This document shows, piece by piece, positions 50,636 to 59,705 of a stretch of DNA of 64,000 nt (positions are counted from its first letter, which is position 1; each line of letters opens with the position of its first letter). A program made the translations under genes and the position numbers. Below the pieces are notes generated by a model, which saw only the letters and a program-made list of their open reading frames with translations, did not search any database and was not told where the DNA came from. This DNA comes from Antrihabitans auranticaus. Lineage in GTDB: Bacteria; Actinomycetota; Actinomycetes; Mycobacteriales; Mycobacteriaceae. The stretch is taken from assembly GCF_016481275.1 (NCBI RefSeq), contig NZ_JAEMNW010000002.1:930001-994000 (forward strand). The letters run 5' to 3'.

Positions 50636-52423
50636 TCAGCCCACGATCGTGTTGCCTGCCGACCCGGCGGCGACGGTCTCGATCAGCCGGAGAAGCGCGT
50701 CGGCCGGTGCCGGCCTGCCGAACAGATAGCCCTGCGCCAACGGATACCGCAGAGCGGTCAGCACCTCGGCCTGATGGTCGGTCTCAACGCCCTCGGCAAC
50801 GATCGGCAATCCCAGCGCCGAGCACATCGACGCGACTCCCGCCAGCAACGGATCCGAGTGCGCTCCGGGTCCGAGATGTGCAACGAACGAGCCGTCGAGT
50901 TTCACGAGATCGCGCGGCAATTTCGCCAGCCTGCTGAGCGACGAATACCCGGTGCCGAAGTCGTCGATCGCGATACGAATTCCCGCTCGCCGAAGCCTGG
51001 ACAGATTGTCGATGGCTGATTCCGATTCGGCGTCGAGCACGGTCTCGGTTATCTCGAGCACAAGCTGGCTCGCGGGCCATCCGGTCGACTCGACCGCCTC
51101 CGACACCGTCGCGGGATAGTCGCGCGCACCGAGCGAGAGCCCCGAAACGTTCACGTGCAGTGCGATACCCGCACCCGCGAATCCGATCAGCTCGGTGCAC
51201 GCTGTCCGCAGTACGTAGCGGTCCAATTCCTGGATGACGTCGTTGTCTTCGGCGATCCTGATGACATCTGGCGTCGACAGATCGGGTTGCGTGGCTGATG
51301 TGAAGCGCACCAATGCTTCGAATCCGACAACCGCCACGGGTGCGCTGAGACGAACGATCGGCTGGTAGACGACCTGAATCGCGCTGTTGGCGATCGCGTC
51401 GCACAGCTCTGCCGCGAGAATGGACGGCTGCGAGGACTCGACGATCGTGCGGTTCCGGCCGGCATGCTTCGCGCGATACAGCGCGACGTCCGCGCGTGCC
51501 AGAACCGAGGCCGCCGTATCGCCAGGACGCCAGGACGCGACTCCTGCCGAGCAACCCAGCGAGATCGACCGGCGCAAGGCCTCGGTCGCGTCCACAGCGG
51601 CACTCTCGCTCGCGACGGGCAGCAGCAGCGCGAACTCGTCGCCGCCGTATCTGGCCAGGACTTCGCGTGATCGCAACTGCGCCCGCCAGGACTTGGCGAC
51701 GTCACGCAACACGATGTCGCCCGCACGGTGGCCGTGCTCGTCGTTGATCGCTTTGAAGCGGTCCAGATCCAGAAGGACGACGACGGGCGTGAGTCCTGCG
51801 CGGGTCGCGTTTCCGATCGCGAGGTTCAGGCTGCGGTGGAACCCGCGCCGGTTTGCCAACCCCGTCAACGCATCGATATCCGCCTCCGACGCGAGCCGAC
51901 CGAGGACGCCGACCGTCAATCCGATCGCGATCGTCGTCGTCGCGACCGAATACGAGATCCACCACGGCAGATCGGGGCGTGCGGCCAGAATCGCGCCGAT
52001 CAGAAGCGCGACGAAGACGAGCTGAACGGCGACGCGGTGCCAGGCGAAGAAGAAGCCGTCGTTGACGGCGATTATGACCGCGAACACCGACATCGATTGT
52101 GCGACGGCGTCGTTGGGCGTCCAGTAGACCGCTCCACCGAGGAGCAGCGAGCCGACGAAGGCCGCGACCTCGAAGTGGACCAAGTCGAACCGGCCACCCC
52201 ACTTCATCAACACGAGCCCGATGCAGGCCGTGGTCGAGGCGATTGCGTACAGAATCGGGATGTTCGGCGCCTCGAACGGCATGAGGGCGGTGATCCCGAT
52301 ACCGAACAATCCAGCCGTCGAGTACAGGCCGCCGGTGGCACGCGCCATCAACTCGGGGGTCGCCAGCGCCGATGGCGATTGCAGCCATTGGAGGGGCGGC
52401 AGGTTCCTCCGGCCGATACTCAC
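50636..52423 (-). CDS. membrane-bound GGDEF-EAL cyclic-di-GMP protein
   Basis: A 595-residue two-domain protein. Six hydrophobic spans fill residues 35-180, then GGDEF (LLDLDRFKAINDEHGHRAGDIVLRDVA, YGGDEFALLLPV) and EAL (VGFEALVRF, DDFGTGYSSLSRLAKLPRDLVKLDGSFV). Both active-site motifs look intact, so it may be both cyclase and phosphodiesterase. Start ATG 52423 with no upstream domain. Another GGDEF protein lies at 36520. Confidence 0.92.
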   Translation of the reverse strand: MSIGRRNLPPLQWLQSPSALATPELMARATGGLYSTAGLFGIGITALMPFEAPNIPILYAIASTTACIGLVLMKWGGRFDLVHFEVAAFVGSLLLGGAVYWTPNDAVAQSMSVFAVIIAVNDGFFFAWHRVAVQLVFVALLIGAILAARPDLPWWISYSVATTTIAIGLTVGVLGRLASEADIDALTGLANRRGFHRSLNLAIGNATRAGLTPVVVLLDLDRFKAINDEHGHRAGDIVLRDVAKSWRAQLRSREVLARYGGDEFALLLPVASESAAVDATEALRRSISLGCSAGVASWRPGDTAASVLARADVALYRAKHAGRNRTIVESSQPSILAAELCDAIANSAIQVVYQPIVRLSAPVAVVGFEALVRFTSATQPDLSTPDVIRIAEDNDVIQELDRYVLRTACTELIGFAGAGIALHVNVSGLSLGARDYPATVSEAVESTGWPASQLVLEITETVLDAESESAIDNLSRLRRAGIRIAIDDFGTGYSSLSRLAKLPRDLVKLDGSFVAHLGPGAHSDPLLAGVASMCSALGLPIVAEGVETDHQAEVLTALRYPLAQGYLFGRPAPADALLRLIETVAAGSAGNTIVG

Positions 52424-52543
52424 AAGGCAACGTTAGGAGGTCGGGCGCCTCGATGCACGCGTTGTCGACCGCGTGTGCCGAAACGGCCGATGCGAGCATC
52501 GAGGCAGATCACCTCTGTCTGCATCCAATACAGACAGTCGCGG

Positions 52544-53005
52544 TCACTTCTCGGCGAAGGCGACCATGCCGGGACCGAATTCGGGCGCTACATCGCGTGC
52601 CGTGAGCCCGTTCCCGCAAGAATCGCACTCGAGTGTCACATGCGCCTCGCCGTCGCAGTCGCGGTGCCGGTAGTGAACCGGCGGACCGTCCGGCGCCATG
52701 TACGTATCGCCCCAGTCGCGGATAGCTATCAGGATCGGATAGATGTCGTGCCCTTTGGGCGTGAGGCGATATTCGTCGAAGCCACCGTCGGCGGGCTTCT
52801 GCTTCACGAGGATGCCGTGCTCGATCAGGCGGTCCAGCCGGTCCTGGAGACGGCTGCGCGAGATCCCGAGCGCACTTTGGAACGCGTTGAAGCGCCGAAT
52901 GCCCGAGAAGGAGAACTTCAGGATCAGCAGCGTCCACCGATCGCCCAAGATCACGAGCGGTCGGGTGATCGAACACGGGAGATCGGCGAGTTCTTCGTAG
53001 CGCAT
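52544..53005 (-). CDS. HxlR family winged-helix regulator
   Basis: A 153-residue HxlR-type regulator: CSITRPLVILGDRWTLLILKFSFSGIRRFNAFQSALGISRSRLQDRLDRLIEHGILVKQ (winged helix), EYRLTPKGHDIYPIL, and a C-terminal Cys pair (CDSCGNGLT) of zinc-ribbon form. It is divergent from the nitroreductase gene; the intergenic region carries twin inverted repeats. HxlR members near nitroreductases often respond to quinones or aldehydes. Confidence 0.92.
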   Translation of the reverse strand: MRYEELADLPCSITRPLVILGDRWTLLILKFSFSGIRRFNAFQSALGISRSRLQDRLDRLIEHGILVKQKPADGGFDEYRLTPKGHDIYPILIAIRDWGDTYMAPDGPPVHYRHRDCDGEAHVTLECDSCGNGLTARDVAPEFGPGMVAFAEK

Positions 53006-53022
53006 ACCGACAATCCTACGAC

Positions 53023-53041
53023 TGGTTCCAAAACGAGACTA
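53023..53041. promoter_or_regulatory. HxlR operator, degenerate copy
   Basis: TGGTTCCAAAACGAGACTA, a variant of the perfect palindrome 30 bp further on. Right half CGAGAC conserved. Overlaps the HxlR promoter region, so it would explain autorepression. Confidence 0.6.
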
Positions 53042-53052
53042 GTGATAGCGTC

Positions 53053-53071
53053 TGGTCTCGAAACGAGACCA
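53053..53071. promoter_or_regulatory. HxlR operator, perfect palindrome TGGTCTCG-AAA-CGAGACCA
   Basis: Perfect 8-bp arms around AAA, 19 bp before the nitroreductase start and 48 bp before the HxlR start. With the copy at 53023-53041, spaced 30 bp (about three helical turns), it fits a dimeric or tetrameric HxlR site controlling both genes. Confidence 0.7.
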
Positions 53072-53090
53072 TCTCGAGAGAGGCGTTGTG

Positions 53091-53786
53091 ATGACCCAGA
53101 CTGCCGACCGCACCGACCAGTTCCCCGCGCTCGCACGCCTACTCGACGAACGGTGGACGTGCAGGCAGTTCCTGCCCGATCAGGTACCGCAGGAGACGAT
53201 CGAGACCCTGCTCAACCTCGCTCAGCGGACGCCGTCCTGGTGCAACACACAGCCGTGGCAGGTCGAACTCACGGCCGGTGCCGCGACCGATCGTTTCCGT
53301 AGCGAGCTGCTAGATCACATTCGGTCGGCACCGCTCACACCGGACCTGCCGTTTCCAGCCGCGTACACGGGCGCCTACCAACAGCGCCGGCGGGAATGCG
53401 GATTCCAGCTCTACGACAGCGTCGGAATTGTGAAGGGCGATCACGCGGCAACGATGCGCCAATCGATCCGCAACTTCGAACTGTTCGACGCACCGCACGT
53501 CGCGATCATCACGACCGAGGCGGATCTCGGCACCTATGGCGCGGTCGACTGCGGCCTCTACATCAACACCTTCCTACTCGGAGCGCAGAGCCTCGGCCTC
53601 GCGGCTGCCCCGCAGGCTGCGCTGGCGTCACATTCGAAGTTTCTGCATACCTACTTCGACCTGCCGGACAACCGACAGGTCGTCGCCGGGATCTCGTTCG
53701 GATATGCCGACCTCGCTCATCCGATCAATTCGTTCCGCACCCGCCGGGCGACTGTCGATCAGGTCGTGAACTGGCACAACGAGTGA
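53091..53786 (+). CDS. nitroreductase family protein
   Basis: A 231-residue FMN nitroreductase: LARLLDERWTCRQFLPDQVPQETIETLLNLAQRTPSWCNTQPW (FMN-binding), NFELFDAPHVAIITTE, CGLYINTFLLGAQSLGLAAAPQAALA and VVAGISFGYAD. It reduces nitro or quinone compounds with NAD(P)H. ATG 53091, or GTG 53088 just before. Controlled, probably, by the divergent HxlR gene. Confidence 0.92.
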   Translation: MTQTADRTDQFPALARLLDERWTCRQFLPDQVPQETIETLLNLAQRTPSWCNTQPWQVELTAGAATDRFRSELLDHIRSAPLTPDLPFPAAYTGAYQQRRRECGFQLYDSVGIVKGDHAATMRQSIRNFELFDAPHVAIITTEADLGTYGAVDCGLYINTFLLGAQSLGLAAAPQAALASHSKFLHTYFDLPDNRQVVAGISFGYADLAHPINSFRTRRATVDQVVNWHNE

Positions 53787-53787
53787 T

Positions 53788-54264
53788 CTAGCCGGCCGCC
53801 GGTGCCAGATTCGGCACCGCCCACCCGTTGGCGGGTTGTGCCTGCTGGGCACCGCCGAACCAGCCGCGGAGAACGAGGAAGCGGACGCCGCCGATCGCGG
53901 CGCTGACGGCCACGACGAACGCGCCGCTCGCGAGTGCGGTCGTTGCGGGGAACAGGTGGCCGAAGCCTGCGACCGCCGCGCTGCTCACTGCAAGTCCCAC
54001 CAACGCCAATCCCCCGCCCTGCGATTGTGCGGTCAACCAGCCGATTCGCCCACCCGCACCGAAGGTGACGCGACGGTGCAGTTCGTTGGCAAGGGCAGTC
54101 GAGCCGGCGGCACCGACGAGGTTCGCCGTCATGAGGCCTTCGTGGCTGAACGTGACGAAGAGGACGAAGTAGGCGACGTTGCTGACCCCGCCGACCATTG
54201 CGAAACGGACGAGCTGCGCGAAGGTTCCGGTGCCGCGAAGATCGAACAGCTTTCGCGCGATCAT
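53788..54264 (-). CDS. GtrA-like membrane protein
   Basis: A 158-residue four-TM GtrA-family protein: FAQLVRFAMVGGVSNVAYFVLFVTF, ANLVGAAGSTALANELHRRVTFGAGG, then two more spans. GtrA proteins are thought to flip or shuttle a lipid-linked sugar. ATG 54264 with GAGAGGACG. It is divergent from the large membrane protein gene at 54522, a likely functional partner in glycan assembly, since both fit that role. Confidence 0.87.
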   Translation of the reverse strand: MIARKLFDLRGTGTFAQLVRFAMVGGVSNVAYFVLFVTFSHEGLMTANLVGAAGSTALANELHRRVTFGAGGRIGWLTAQSQGGGLALVGLAVSSAAVAGFGHLFPATTALASGAFVVAVSAAIGGVRFLVLRGWFGGAQQAQPANGWAVPNLAPAAG

Positions 54265-54521
54265 GGGAACGTCCTCTCGTCGGTGAGCTCGGGAATCGTC
54301 CGGCTTCGATGACAAGGTTCGCGCGTACCGCTTTCTGAATGCTTATCGAATTCTTACGGTTCTACTCCGTCGACTCGTAATGCGTGGCTGGGTGTTGGCT
54401 ATGTGACGAGCGCCCTACGTAGCATCGGGTTGAAATCGCCGCGTGCTGGGTAGCCCTCTCCTCAGGCGCGCGTCGACTCAGTACCGCGTGCACAGTTGTT
54501 TTGCGAAAGGGATTCCACAGA

Positions 54522-56303
54522 ATGACCGACACGGCGGCCAAGGTGGTCGAGCCAACACCACAGTTGACCGTCCAAGAGGCACCCAGTTCGGTTCGCCGAC
54601 GGCGGCTTCCCCACTGGGGTGACGCCACCGTCGCCATCGCATACATCGCGCTCGCCGCGTTCGTCATGGGCCCGCAGTGGCGAAACCTCGACAAGGCATA
54701 CCTCGTCAACGGTGGCCAGGATCAGACGATGTGGGAGTGGTTCTTCGCTTTCACAGCCCACGCGGTTTCGCTTTTTCAGAGCCCGCTCGGCACTGATCTG
54801 CAGAATCACCCGCTAGGTGTGAACTTGATGGCGAACACCGCGATGTTCGGGGTGAGTGTCCCGTTCGCACCGGTCACGCTGCTTTTCGGCGCAACCGTCA
54901 CGTTTGTTGCCGCACTCACGGCGGGGCTTTGCGGCACGGCATACGCCTGGTACTGGCTGTTCCGCCGCGAACTGGTCGAGTCGCGCTTCGCCGCAGCAAT
55001 CGGCGGCTTGTTCTGCGGGTTCGCGCCCGCGATGGTGTCGCACGCGAACGGCCACCCGAATTTCGTCGTGCTCTTCCTGCTGCCGCTGATCGCGGCACAG
55101 ATTCTGCGACTGACCCGGTCGGCTCGCTGGATCCGTGACGGCGTCGTACTCGGACTGCTTCTTGCCCTGCAGATCGGGTTCGGCGAGGAACCACTGCTCA
55201 TCTTCGCGATCGCGTTCGGCCTGTTCGCACTCGTCTACTACGCACGCGATCCGAAGGCGGGACTCGATGCGTGGCGGGCCGTTTGGCGACCGCTGTGTCT
55301 CGGCGGAGCGATCGCCCTCTCGATCACCGGGTTTGCGCTGTGGTGGCAGTTCTTCGGACCGCAAAGCTATCGGCACATCGACCACGGCCAGATGGGCAAC
55401 GATCTGTTGGCCATCACCCAGTTCCCGACACAATCCTTCGGCGGCGACCTCGCACCCGGGCAGAATGTCGCGATCAACATCACCGAGCAGAACGCCTACT
55501 TCGGCTGGCCGCTGCTCGCGGTCGTCGCGATTGCCGGAGTGTGGCTGTGGCGGAACAAGATCGCTCGCGCCGCGACGATTACCGCAGCGGTCATGATCGT
55601 CGTATCGCTCGGCGCAGAACTGAAGATCGGTAAGGATGCGACGGGAATCGAACTGCCGTGGGAATGGCTCGGGCGAGTGCCCTTGCTGGAATCTGTGCTC
55701 GAGACACGATTCGCGATTGCCGCGATTCCCGCGATCGCAATTGTGCTGATACTCGCGACCGAACGCGCCCTGCGCTCGAACACGGTGTCCACTCCATGGT
55801 TCGCCGGGCTCGCCTTGGCGCTGATACCGCTGACGCCGACGCCTCTGCCTGTCATCGATCGATCGCCTACCCCGGAATTCTTCTCTGCGGGTTCATGGCG
55901 CGAATTCACCTGCGGTGGTTCGGTAGTCGTTGTGCCGCTGCCCGGCCCGGTCGATGCCAGAGCGCTGCGCTGGCAGCAAGCGGCCGATTTTCAGTTCCCG
56001 ATCGCAGGTGGCTACTTCGTCGGTCCCGTGGGTAGTGAGCGCGAAGGAAAGTACGGCCCCGAGGACCGCAGCACCGCGCTCGTTCTCGCCAAGGCGCAAT
56101 CGTCCGGTCAAGTACCGCAACTCGATGCCGCCACGCGCGCAGCGGTTTTCGACGATCTGCGCTTCTGGCAGGCAGATGTCGTCGTCCTGCCGCAGACCAA
56201 CAAGCGTGACGTCCTCAAGACCACAGTCGATCGCTTGATCGGCTTCCCAGGTCGTCAAGTCGACGATGCGTGGGTGTGGGACGTTGCCGATTGCGGTCAC
56301 TAG
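54522..56303 (+). CDS. polytopic membrane protein, putative glycosyltransferase
   Basis: A 593-residue protein with about ten TM spans and a C-terminal soluble domain from about residue 450 (CGGSVVVVPLPGPVDARALRWQQAADFQFPIAGGYF). The first extracytoplasmic loop has NGGQDQTMWEWFFAF, an Asp-Gln motif like those of GT-C glycosyltransferases, and HPLGVNLMAN. It resembles uncharacterised Mycobacteriales GT-C-like proteins. ATG 54522 with GAAAGGG. Paired divergently with GtrA. Its stop TAG overlaps the next convergent gene in CTAG. Confidence 0.75.
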   Translation: MTDTAAKVVEPTPQLTVQEAPSSVRRRRLPHWGDATVAIAYIALAAFVMGPQWRNLDKAYLVNGGQDQTMWEWFFAFTAHAVSLFQSPLGTDLQNHPLGVNLMANTAMFGVSVPFAPVTLLFGATVTFVAALTAGLCGTAYAWYWLFRRELVESRFAAAIGGLFCGFAPAMVSHANGHPNFVVLFLLPLIAAQILRLTRSARWIRDGVVLGLLLALQIGFGEEPLLIFAIAFGLFALVYYARDPKAGLDAWRAVWRPLCLGGAIALSITGFALWWQFFGPQSYRHIDHGQMGNDLLAITQFPTQSFGGDLAPGQNVAINITEQNAYFGWPLLAVVAIAGVWLWRNKIARAATITAAVMIVVSLGAELKIGKDATGIELPWEWLGRVPLLESVLETRFAIAAIPAIAIVLILATERALRSNTVSTPWFAGLALALIPLTPTPLPVIDRSPTPEFFSAGSWREFTCGGSVVVVPLPGPVDARALRWQQAADFQFPIAGGYFVGPVGSEREGKYGPEDRSTALVLAKAQSSGQVPQLDAATRAAVFDDLRFWQADVVVLPQTNKRDVLKTTVDRLIGFPGRQVDDAWVWDVADCGH

Positions 56304-57472
56304 CCGATCGAGGCTGTCCGCAACTCCTTCTCGATCGGAGTCGGGAAGGACGGAACCACCGTTGCGCCTTCGAGTCGAGGCTGCAGGGACGCGACCGCCT
56401 TGTCGACGGCCCGTACCGCGGCTTTGCCGCGATCCACGATGATCCGTGTCGCGATCGTGGCGTCGGGACGGACCGCCCACGCACCGATAACCTCTCCACC
56501 CCACCAGATCGTCGGGCCGACATTGCCGTTGCGGTCGTAGAGCGGTTCCCACTCGTCAGGCAGATACCACGCCCGCTCCTTCCACCCCATCGGAGTCGGG
56601 TCCAAGGCGGGCAGAAGCGCGGCGGTCGGCGCAAGCGCCGTTTCGTGCTCGACGTCGTCCGCCAGAACCAGGCCGCAGCCTACGTCCACCGTGTCCAACG
56701 CTGCGAGCGCCTTCCGCGTAGCACCGAGCGTCCAACCGGTCCACCACTGAACATCGACGACCGTTGCCGGACCGAATCGACGAAGGTATTGCTCGACCAA
56801 CCGTGCTCGCGCGTCGGGTTCGGCTGCGATCCCGGCAGGCCACCAGTGCGCGCCCGGCTTCCAGGTGTGCGCACGCGATGTCCACGCGCCCCGCGGCTCG
56901 CACCGCACCATCCGGCCCTCGGCCGCCATGTGGGTCAGCACCTGAGATGTGATGTTGCGCTTGATATCCCATTTCTTGTCGGTAGTCGGGAGGAAGGCCG
57001 TCCGCAATCTCGGTTCGTCCGTGGACAATTGCGCGGCGGTGGCAGTACCGCGCCTGGCGAGCGCCAACTCCACAGCCGTCTCGACCGACCGCAACCAACC
57101 CTCGATATCAGCCGGCACGGGCGGCTCGGTCGGGAGCGTACTCAGTTGCTGGACAAGCCTTTTGCGCTGCTGGGCGGCGATATCGACCGACGCCGCCCAG
57201 TGCACGACGGGTACGAGCGGCGCCGGCACGACGAACAGGGTGCGCCGCATGGCGAGCATTCGGACGAGGGCACGATCGTCGTACATCGCCCGCGCGATAT
57301 CCGCGATGGAAGCCGACGGACAGCGCGCCAGCACGGACAGGTATACCGTCGCGGGATCGGTCGCGTGCAGTACGACAAGATCGGTGGTCGCGCGGACCGG
57401 GTCTGCCGCCGTCCCGGCCAGGTGGTGGCGGGCGACCAGCCGGGTCCGTCGGTCGGCCGTGGTGAAATGCAT
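56300..57472 (-). CDS. AlkZ/YcaQ-like winged-helix DNA-binding protein
   Basis: A 390-residue HTH_42-family protein: RLVARHHLAGTAADPVRATTDLVVLHATDPATVYLSVLAR, then MLAMRRTLFVVPAPLVPVVHWA, ARGARLVEQYLRRFGPATVVDVQWWTGWTLGATRKAL and ALLPALDPTPMGWKERAWYL. The aromatic-rich middle is typical. It is a full-length copy, longer than its paralog at 49509. ATG 57472; ATG 57502 is an alternative. Confidence 0.87.
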   Translation of the reverse strand: MHFTTADRRTRLVARHHLAGTAADPVRATTDLVVLHATDPATVYLSVLARCPSASIADIARAMYDDRALVRMLAMRRTLFVVPAPLVPVVHWAASVDIAAQQRKRLVQQLSTLPTEPPVPADIEGWLRSVETAVELALARRGTATAAQLSTDEPRLRTAFLPTTDKKWDIKRNITSQVLTHMAAEGRMVRCEPRGAWTSRAHTWKPGAHWWPAGIAAEPDARARLVEQYLRRFGPATVVDVQWWTGWTLGATRKALAALDTVDVGCGLVLADDVEHETALAPTAALLPALDPTPMGWKERAWYLPDEWEPLYDRNGNVGPTIWWGGEVIGAWAVRPDATIATRIIVDRGKAAVRAVDKAVASLQPRLEGATVVPSFPTPIEKELRTASIG

Positions 57473-57540
57473 GACCTCATTAGTACCGTGGAACACCGAC
57501 ACGACTTTCGCCGTGGCTGCTGACCGCTCCTGGAGGAACT

Positions 57541-58269
57541 ATGGAAGTACCTGACGGGACCCGCCCTGACGCCCGGGTGTCAGCCGCGTTCATCGAACTG
57601 GCACAGATGCTGGTGAACGACTACGACGTCGTAGAACTGGGCCAGCACCTTGTGGAAACCAGTGTTCGGCTGCTCGACGCGGCCGCTGTCGGTTTGCTGC
57701 TCGGCGACCAGCGCGGCCACCTGCAGGTACTCGCGGCGTCGAGCGAGGAGATCAGGTTGGTCGAACTGTTCCAGGTGCACTGCAACGAAGGACCCTGTCT
57801 CGAGGCGTACCGAACGGGCGAACAGGTACACGTCGCGGACCTCAGGGTGCACGACGACGAATGGCCGGCGTTCGCCGAGAAGGCTGTCGGGGAAGGCTTC
57901 CATTCCGTCTTCGCGCTCCCGCTGCGGCTGCGGAAAGAGCGCGTCGGCGCGTTGAATCTGTTCCGCACCAACGCCGGAACCATCTCGGAGACCGATCTGG
58001 CGATCGGTCAGGGGCTCGCGGACGTCGCGACCCTGGGCATCCTGCACCAACGCACCGAAACTGTGAACGTGCAGTTGCAGTCGGCCTTGAACAGCCGGGT
58101 GATCATCGAGCAGGCGAAGGGCATCATCGCGGAGCGCGGTGGTGTCGGGGTGGACGACGCCTTCACCAAGTTGCGCGCACATTCACGCAACACAAATCAA
58201 CGGCTCGTCGAAGTCGCGCGCAAGATCGTCGCTGGGACGATCGACACCGCAACTTTCTTCGGCAGGTAG
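57541..58269 (+). CDS. GAF-ANTAR domain protein
   Basis: A 242-residue regulator: GAF domain (residues about 30-165, LVETSVRLLDAAAVGLLLGDQRGHLQVLAASSEE, GEGFHSVFALPLRLRKERVGALNLF) and an ANTAR RNA-binding domain (LQSALNSRVIIEQAKGIIAERGGVGVDDAFTKLRAHSRNTNQRLVEVARKI). ANTAR proteins bind dual hairpins in mRNA leaders to prevent termination. It has its own start ATG 57541 with GGAGGA. Confidence 0.92.
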   Translation: MEVPDGTRPDARVSAAFIELAQMLVNDYDVVELGQHLVETSVRLLDAAAVGLLLGDQRGHLQVLAASSEEIRLVELFQVHCNEGPCLEAYRTGEQVHVADLRVHDDEWPAFAEKAVGEGFHSVFALPLRLRKERVGALNLFRTNAGTISETDLAIGQGLADVATLGILHQRTETVNVQLQSALNSRVIIEQAKGIIAERGGVGVDDAFTKLRAHSRNTNQRLVEVARKIVAGTIDTATFFGR

Positions 58270-58283
58270 GCAGTCCGCATAGC

Positions 58284-58302
58284 GGTCCAGGTATCCTGGA
58301 CC
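58284..58302 (+). terminator. hairpin after the GAF-ANTAR gene
   Basis: GGTCCAGG, loop TAT, CCTGGACC: a perfect 8-bp stem 14 bp after the stop. No T-run. Most likely a terminator stem; it does not show the paired hexaloops of a known ANTAR target. Confidence 0.5.
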
Positions 58303-58403
58303 TGACACATTTGCCCTAGTCCTCGGCAAACCGCTTCGGTCGCGTACCCCCATGCTTGCGAGGGGCTGTGCGGTCGGCTCCGCAGATTCGAGGAACGCTG
58401 ACT

Positions 58404-58826
58404 ATGGGTCGAAATTCGTACGAGGATCATCGAGACGCCGTGGACCTTCGCGGCACGACGATCGGTACGGAAACCCGCTGGTGCGACACGACCGCAATCG
58501 TGTCTGTCACAGGCGACATCGATATGCAGTCCGCAACCCACCTCACCGATGCGATCGGAAACGCGCTCGCGCAAGCGCCCGCCGGACTGATCGTGGATCT
58601 CGCCGGTGTCGAGTTTCTGGCATCCGCCGGAATGACGGTACTGCTGTCCACGAACTCGAAGCTCGGTCCCGGCATGCGATTTGCGGTCGTCGCCGATGGG
58701 CCGGGTACGAGCAGGCCCCTACGCCTCATGGGCGTGGATGCCGCCGTACGCGTGTACCCGACGCTCGCCGACGCGTTGAAAGACTTCGCCGAAGCGTCGC
58801 TGGAAGACCCGTCTGTGTGCCCATGA
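58404..58826 (+). CDS. STAS domain anti-sigma factor antagonist-like protein
   Basis: A 140-residue STAS-domain protein: AIVSVTGDIDMQSATHLTDAIGNALAQ, LIVDLAGVEFLASAGMTVLLST (the Ser-Ala-Gly phosphorylation-site region). Members bind anti-sigma factors and set sigma activity. ATG 58404 with GAGGAA; the frame to 58356 is rejected. It lies between GAF-ANTAR and SigK-like genes in a signalling stretch. Confidence 0.9.
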   Translation: MGRNSYEDHRDAVDLRGTTIGTETRWCDTTAIVSVTGDIDMQSATHLTDAIGNALAQAPAGLIVDLAGVEFLASAGMTVLLSTNSKLGPGMRFAVVADGPGTSRPLRLMGVDAAVRVYPTLADALKDFAEASLEDPSVCP

Positions 58827-58918
58827 CGGCGCAATTCGCGCTTCTGCCGGCCCGCGCGTCGCGCCGGGGATAAATGCGCGAACTTTGTGCGTCAAATGCT
58901 CGTTCTGGACGTATGACT

Positions 58919-58941
58919 TCCTGTAACAATGACATACAGGA
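58919..58941. promoter_or_regulatory. inverted repeat TCCTGTA-N9-TACAGGA
   Basis: Perfect 7-bp arms with a 9-bp spacer in the leader of the SigK-like gene, followed directly by GGGG. Operator or RNA hairpin; not resolved. The rest of 58827-59075 holds no gene. Confidence 0.4.
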
Positions 58942-59075
58942 GGGGATTGTGGCGCTGTCGGGCGGATGATCATTCATCCATTCGCAGCGCCTGCTTCCTT
59001 ACTGCAGCGTTACTGGGCTGCCCCAGACCATGGCAGTTCGTCCCCGGTGATGATGGACGAGTAGACGGGTATGGC

Positions 59076-59684
59076 GTGACGGGATATCCACAGGAGTGCC
59101 CCCCTGATGTCGGGCGGCTACGCTCGGCGCGAGATGCCGAGAATGCCGCTCAGGCAGAGTTGTTCGTGAAAATCGCGCGTCGGGACCCTGCCGCTTTTGC
59201 GCAGTTGTACGACCAGACGTCCGCGCGCGTATTCGGGGTCGCTTTCCGGATTCTGCGCGATCGCGGCTTTGCAGAAGAGGTCACGCAGGAGGTCTTTCTG
59301 CAGGCGTGGCGAGACGCCGATCATTACGACGCCGCGAAAGGCAGTCCTGTTACCTGGCTCGTCACACTTGCCCAACGTCGTGCTGTGGACCGCGTCCGGT
59401 CTGAATCGTCGAATACCAACCGGGAGTTGAACTATCAGGCGAAGAACAGCTCGGGCGTCTTCGACGAAGTGGCCGAGGAAGTCGAAATCCGTTGGGAGCA
59501 CCGAGCAGTCAGCGAATGTCTCGCCGGACTCTCGGCACCCCAACGTGAATCGCTAGCTCTCGCGTACTACAAGGGCTGCACCTATCGGGAAGTGTCCGAA
59601 TACCTTTCGGTTCCACTGCCCACCGTCAAGTCCCGAATTCGGGACGGCCTCGCGCGCTTGCGTGCGTGCGTGGGCGCGGAGTAG
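59076..59684 (+). CDS. sigK: SigK-like ECF RNA polymerase sigma factor
   Basis: About 202 residues with sigma-2 (RRDPAAFAQLYDQTSARVFGVAFRILRDRGFAEEVTQEVFLQAWRDADHYD), the linker SSNTNRELNYQAKNSSGVFDEVAEEVE and sigma-4 (LSAPQRESLALAYYKGCTYREVSEYLSVPLPTVKSRIRDGLARLRACVG). It is the SigK/SigL type of Mycobacteriales. No anti-sigma (RskA) gene follows, unlike the M. tuberculosis locus. The start is uncertain; GTG 59076 gives a sensible length. Confidence 0.85.
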   Translation: MTGYPQECPPDVGRLRSARDAENAAQAELFVKIARRDPAAFAQLYDQTSARVFGVAFRILRDRGFAEEVTQEVFLQAWRDADHYDAAKGSPVTWLVTLAQRRAVDRVRSESSNTNRELNYQAKNSSGVFDEVAEEVEIRWEHRAVSECLAGLSAPQRESLALAYYKGCTYREVSEYLSVPLPTVKSRIRDGLARLRACVGAE

Positions 59685-59705
59685 ACGGGCGCGGAGTAAA
59701 ACCGA

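Noticed and set aside
51728-53302. 524-residue plus-strand frame over the GGDEF-EAL and HxlR genes
   Set aside because: Opposite-strand shadow covering two genes with clear domains.
58284-58302. Hairpin after the GAF-ANTAR gene considered as an ANTAR antitermination target
   Set aside because: It is a single stem with a 3-base loop, not the paired hexaloops of known targets, and lies downstream of the stop.
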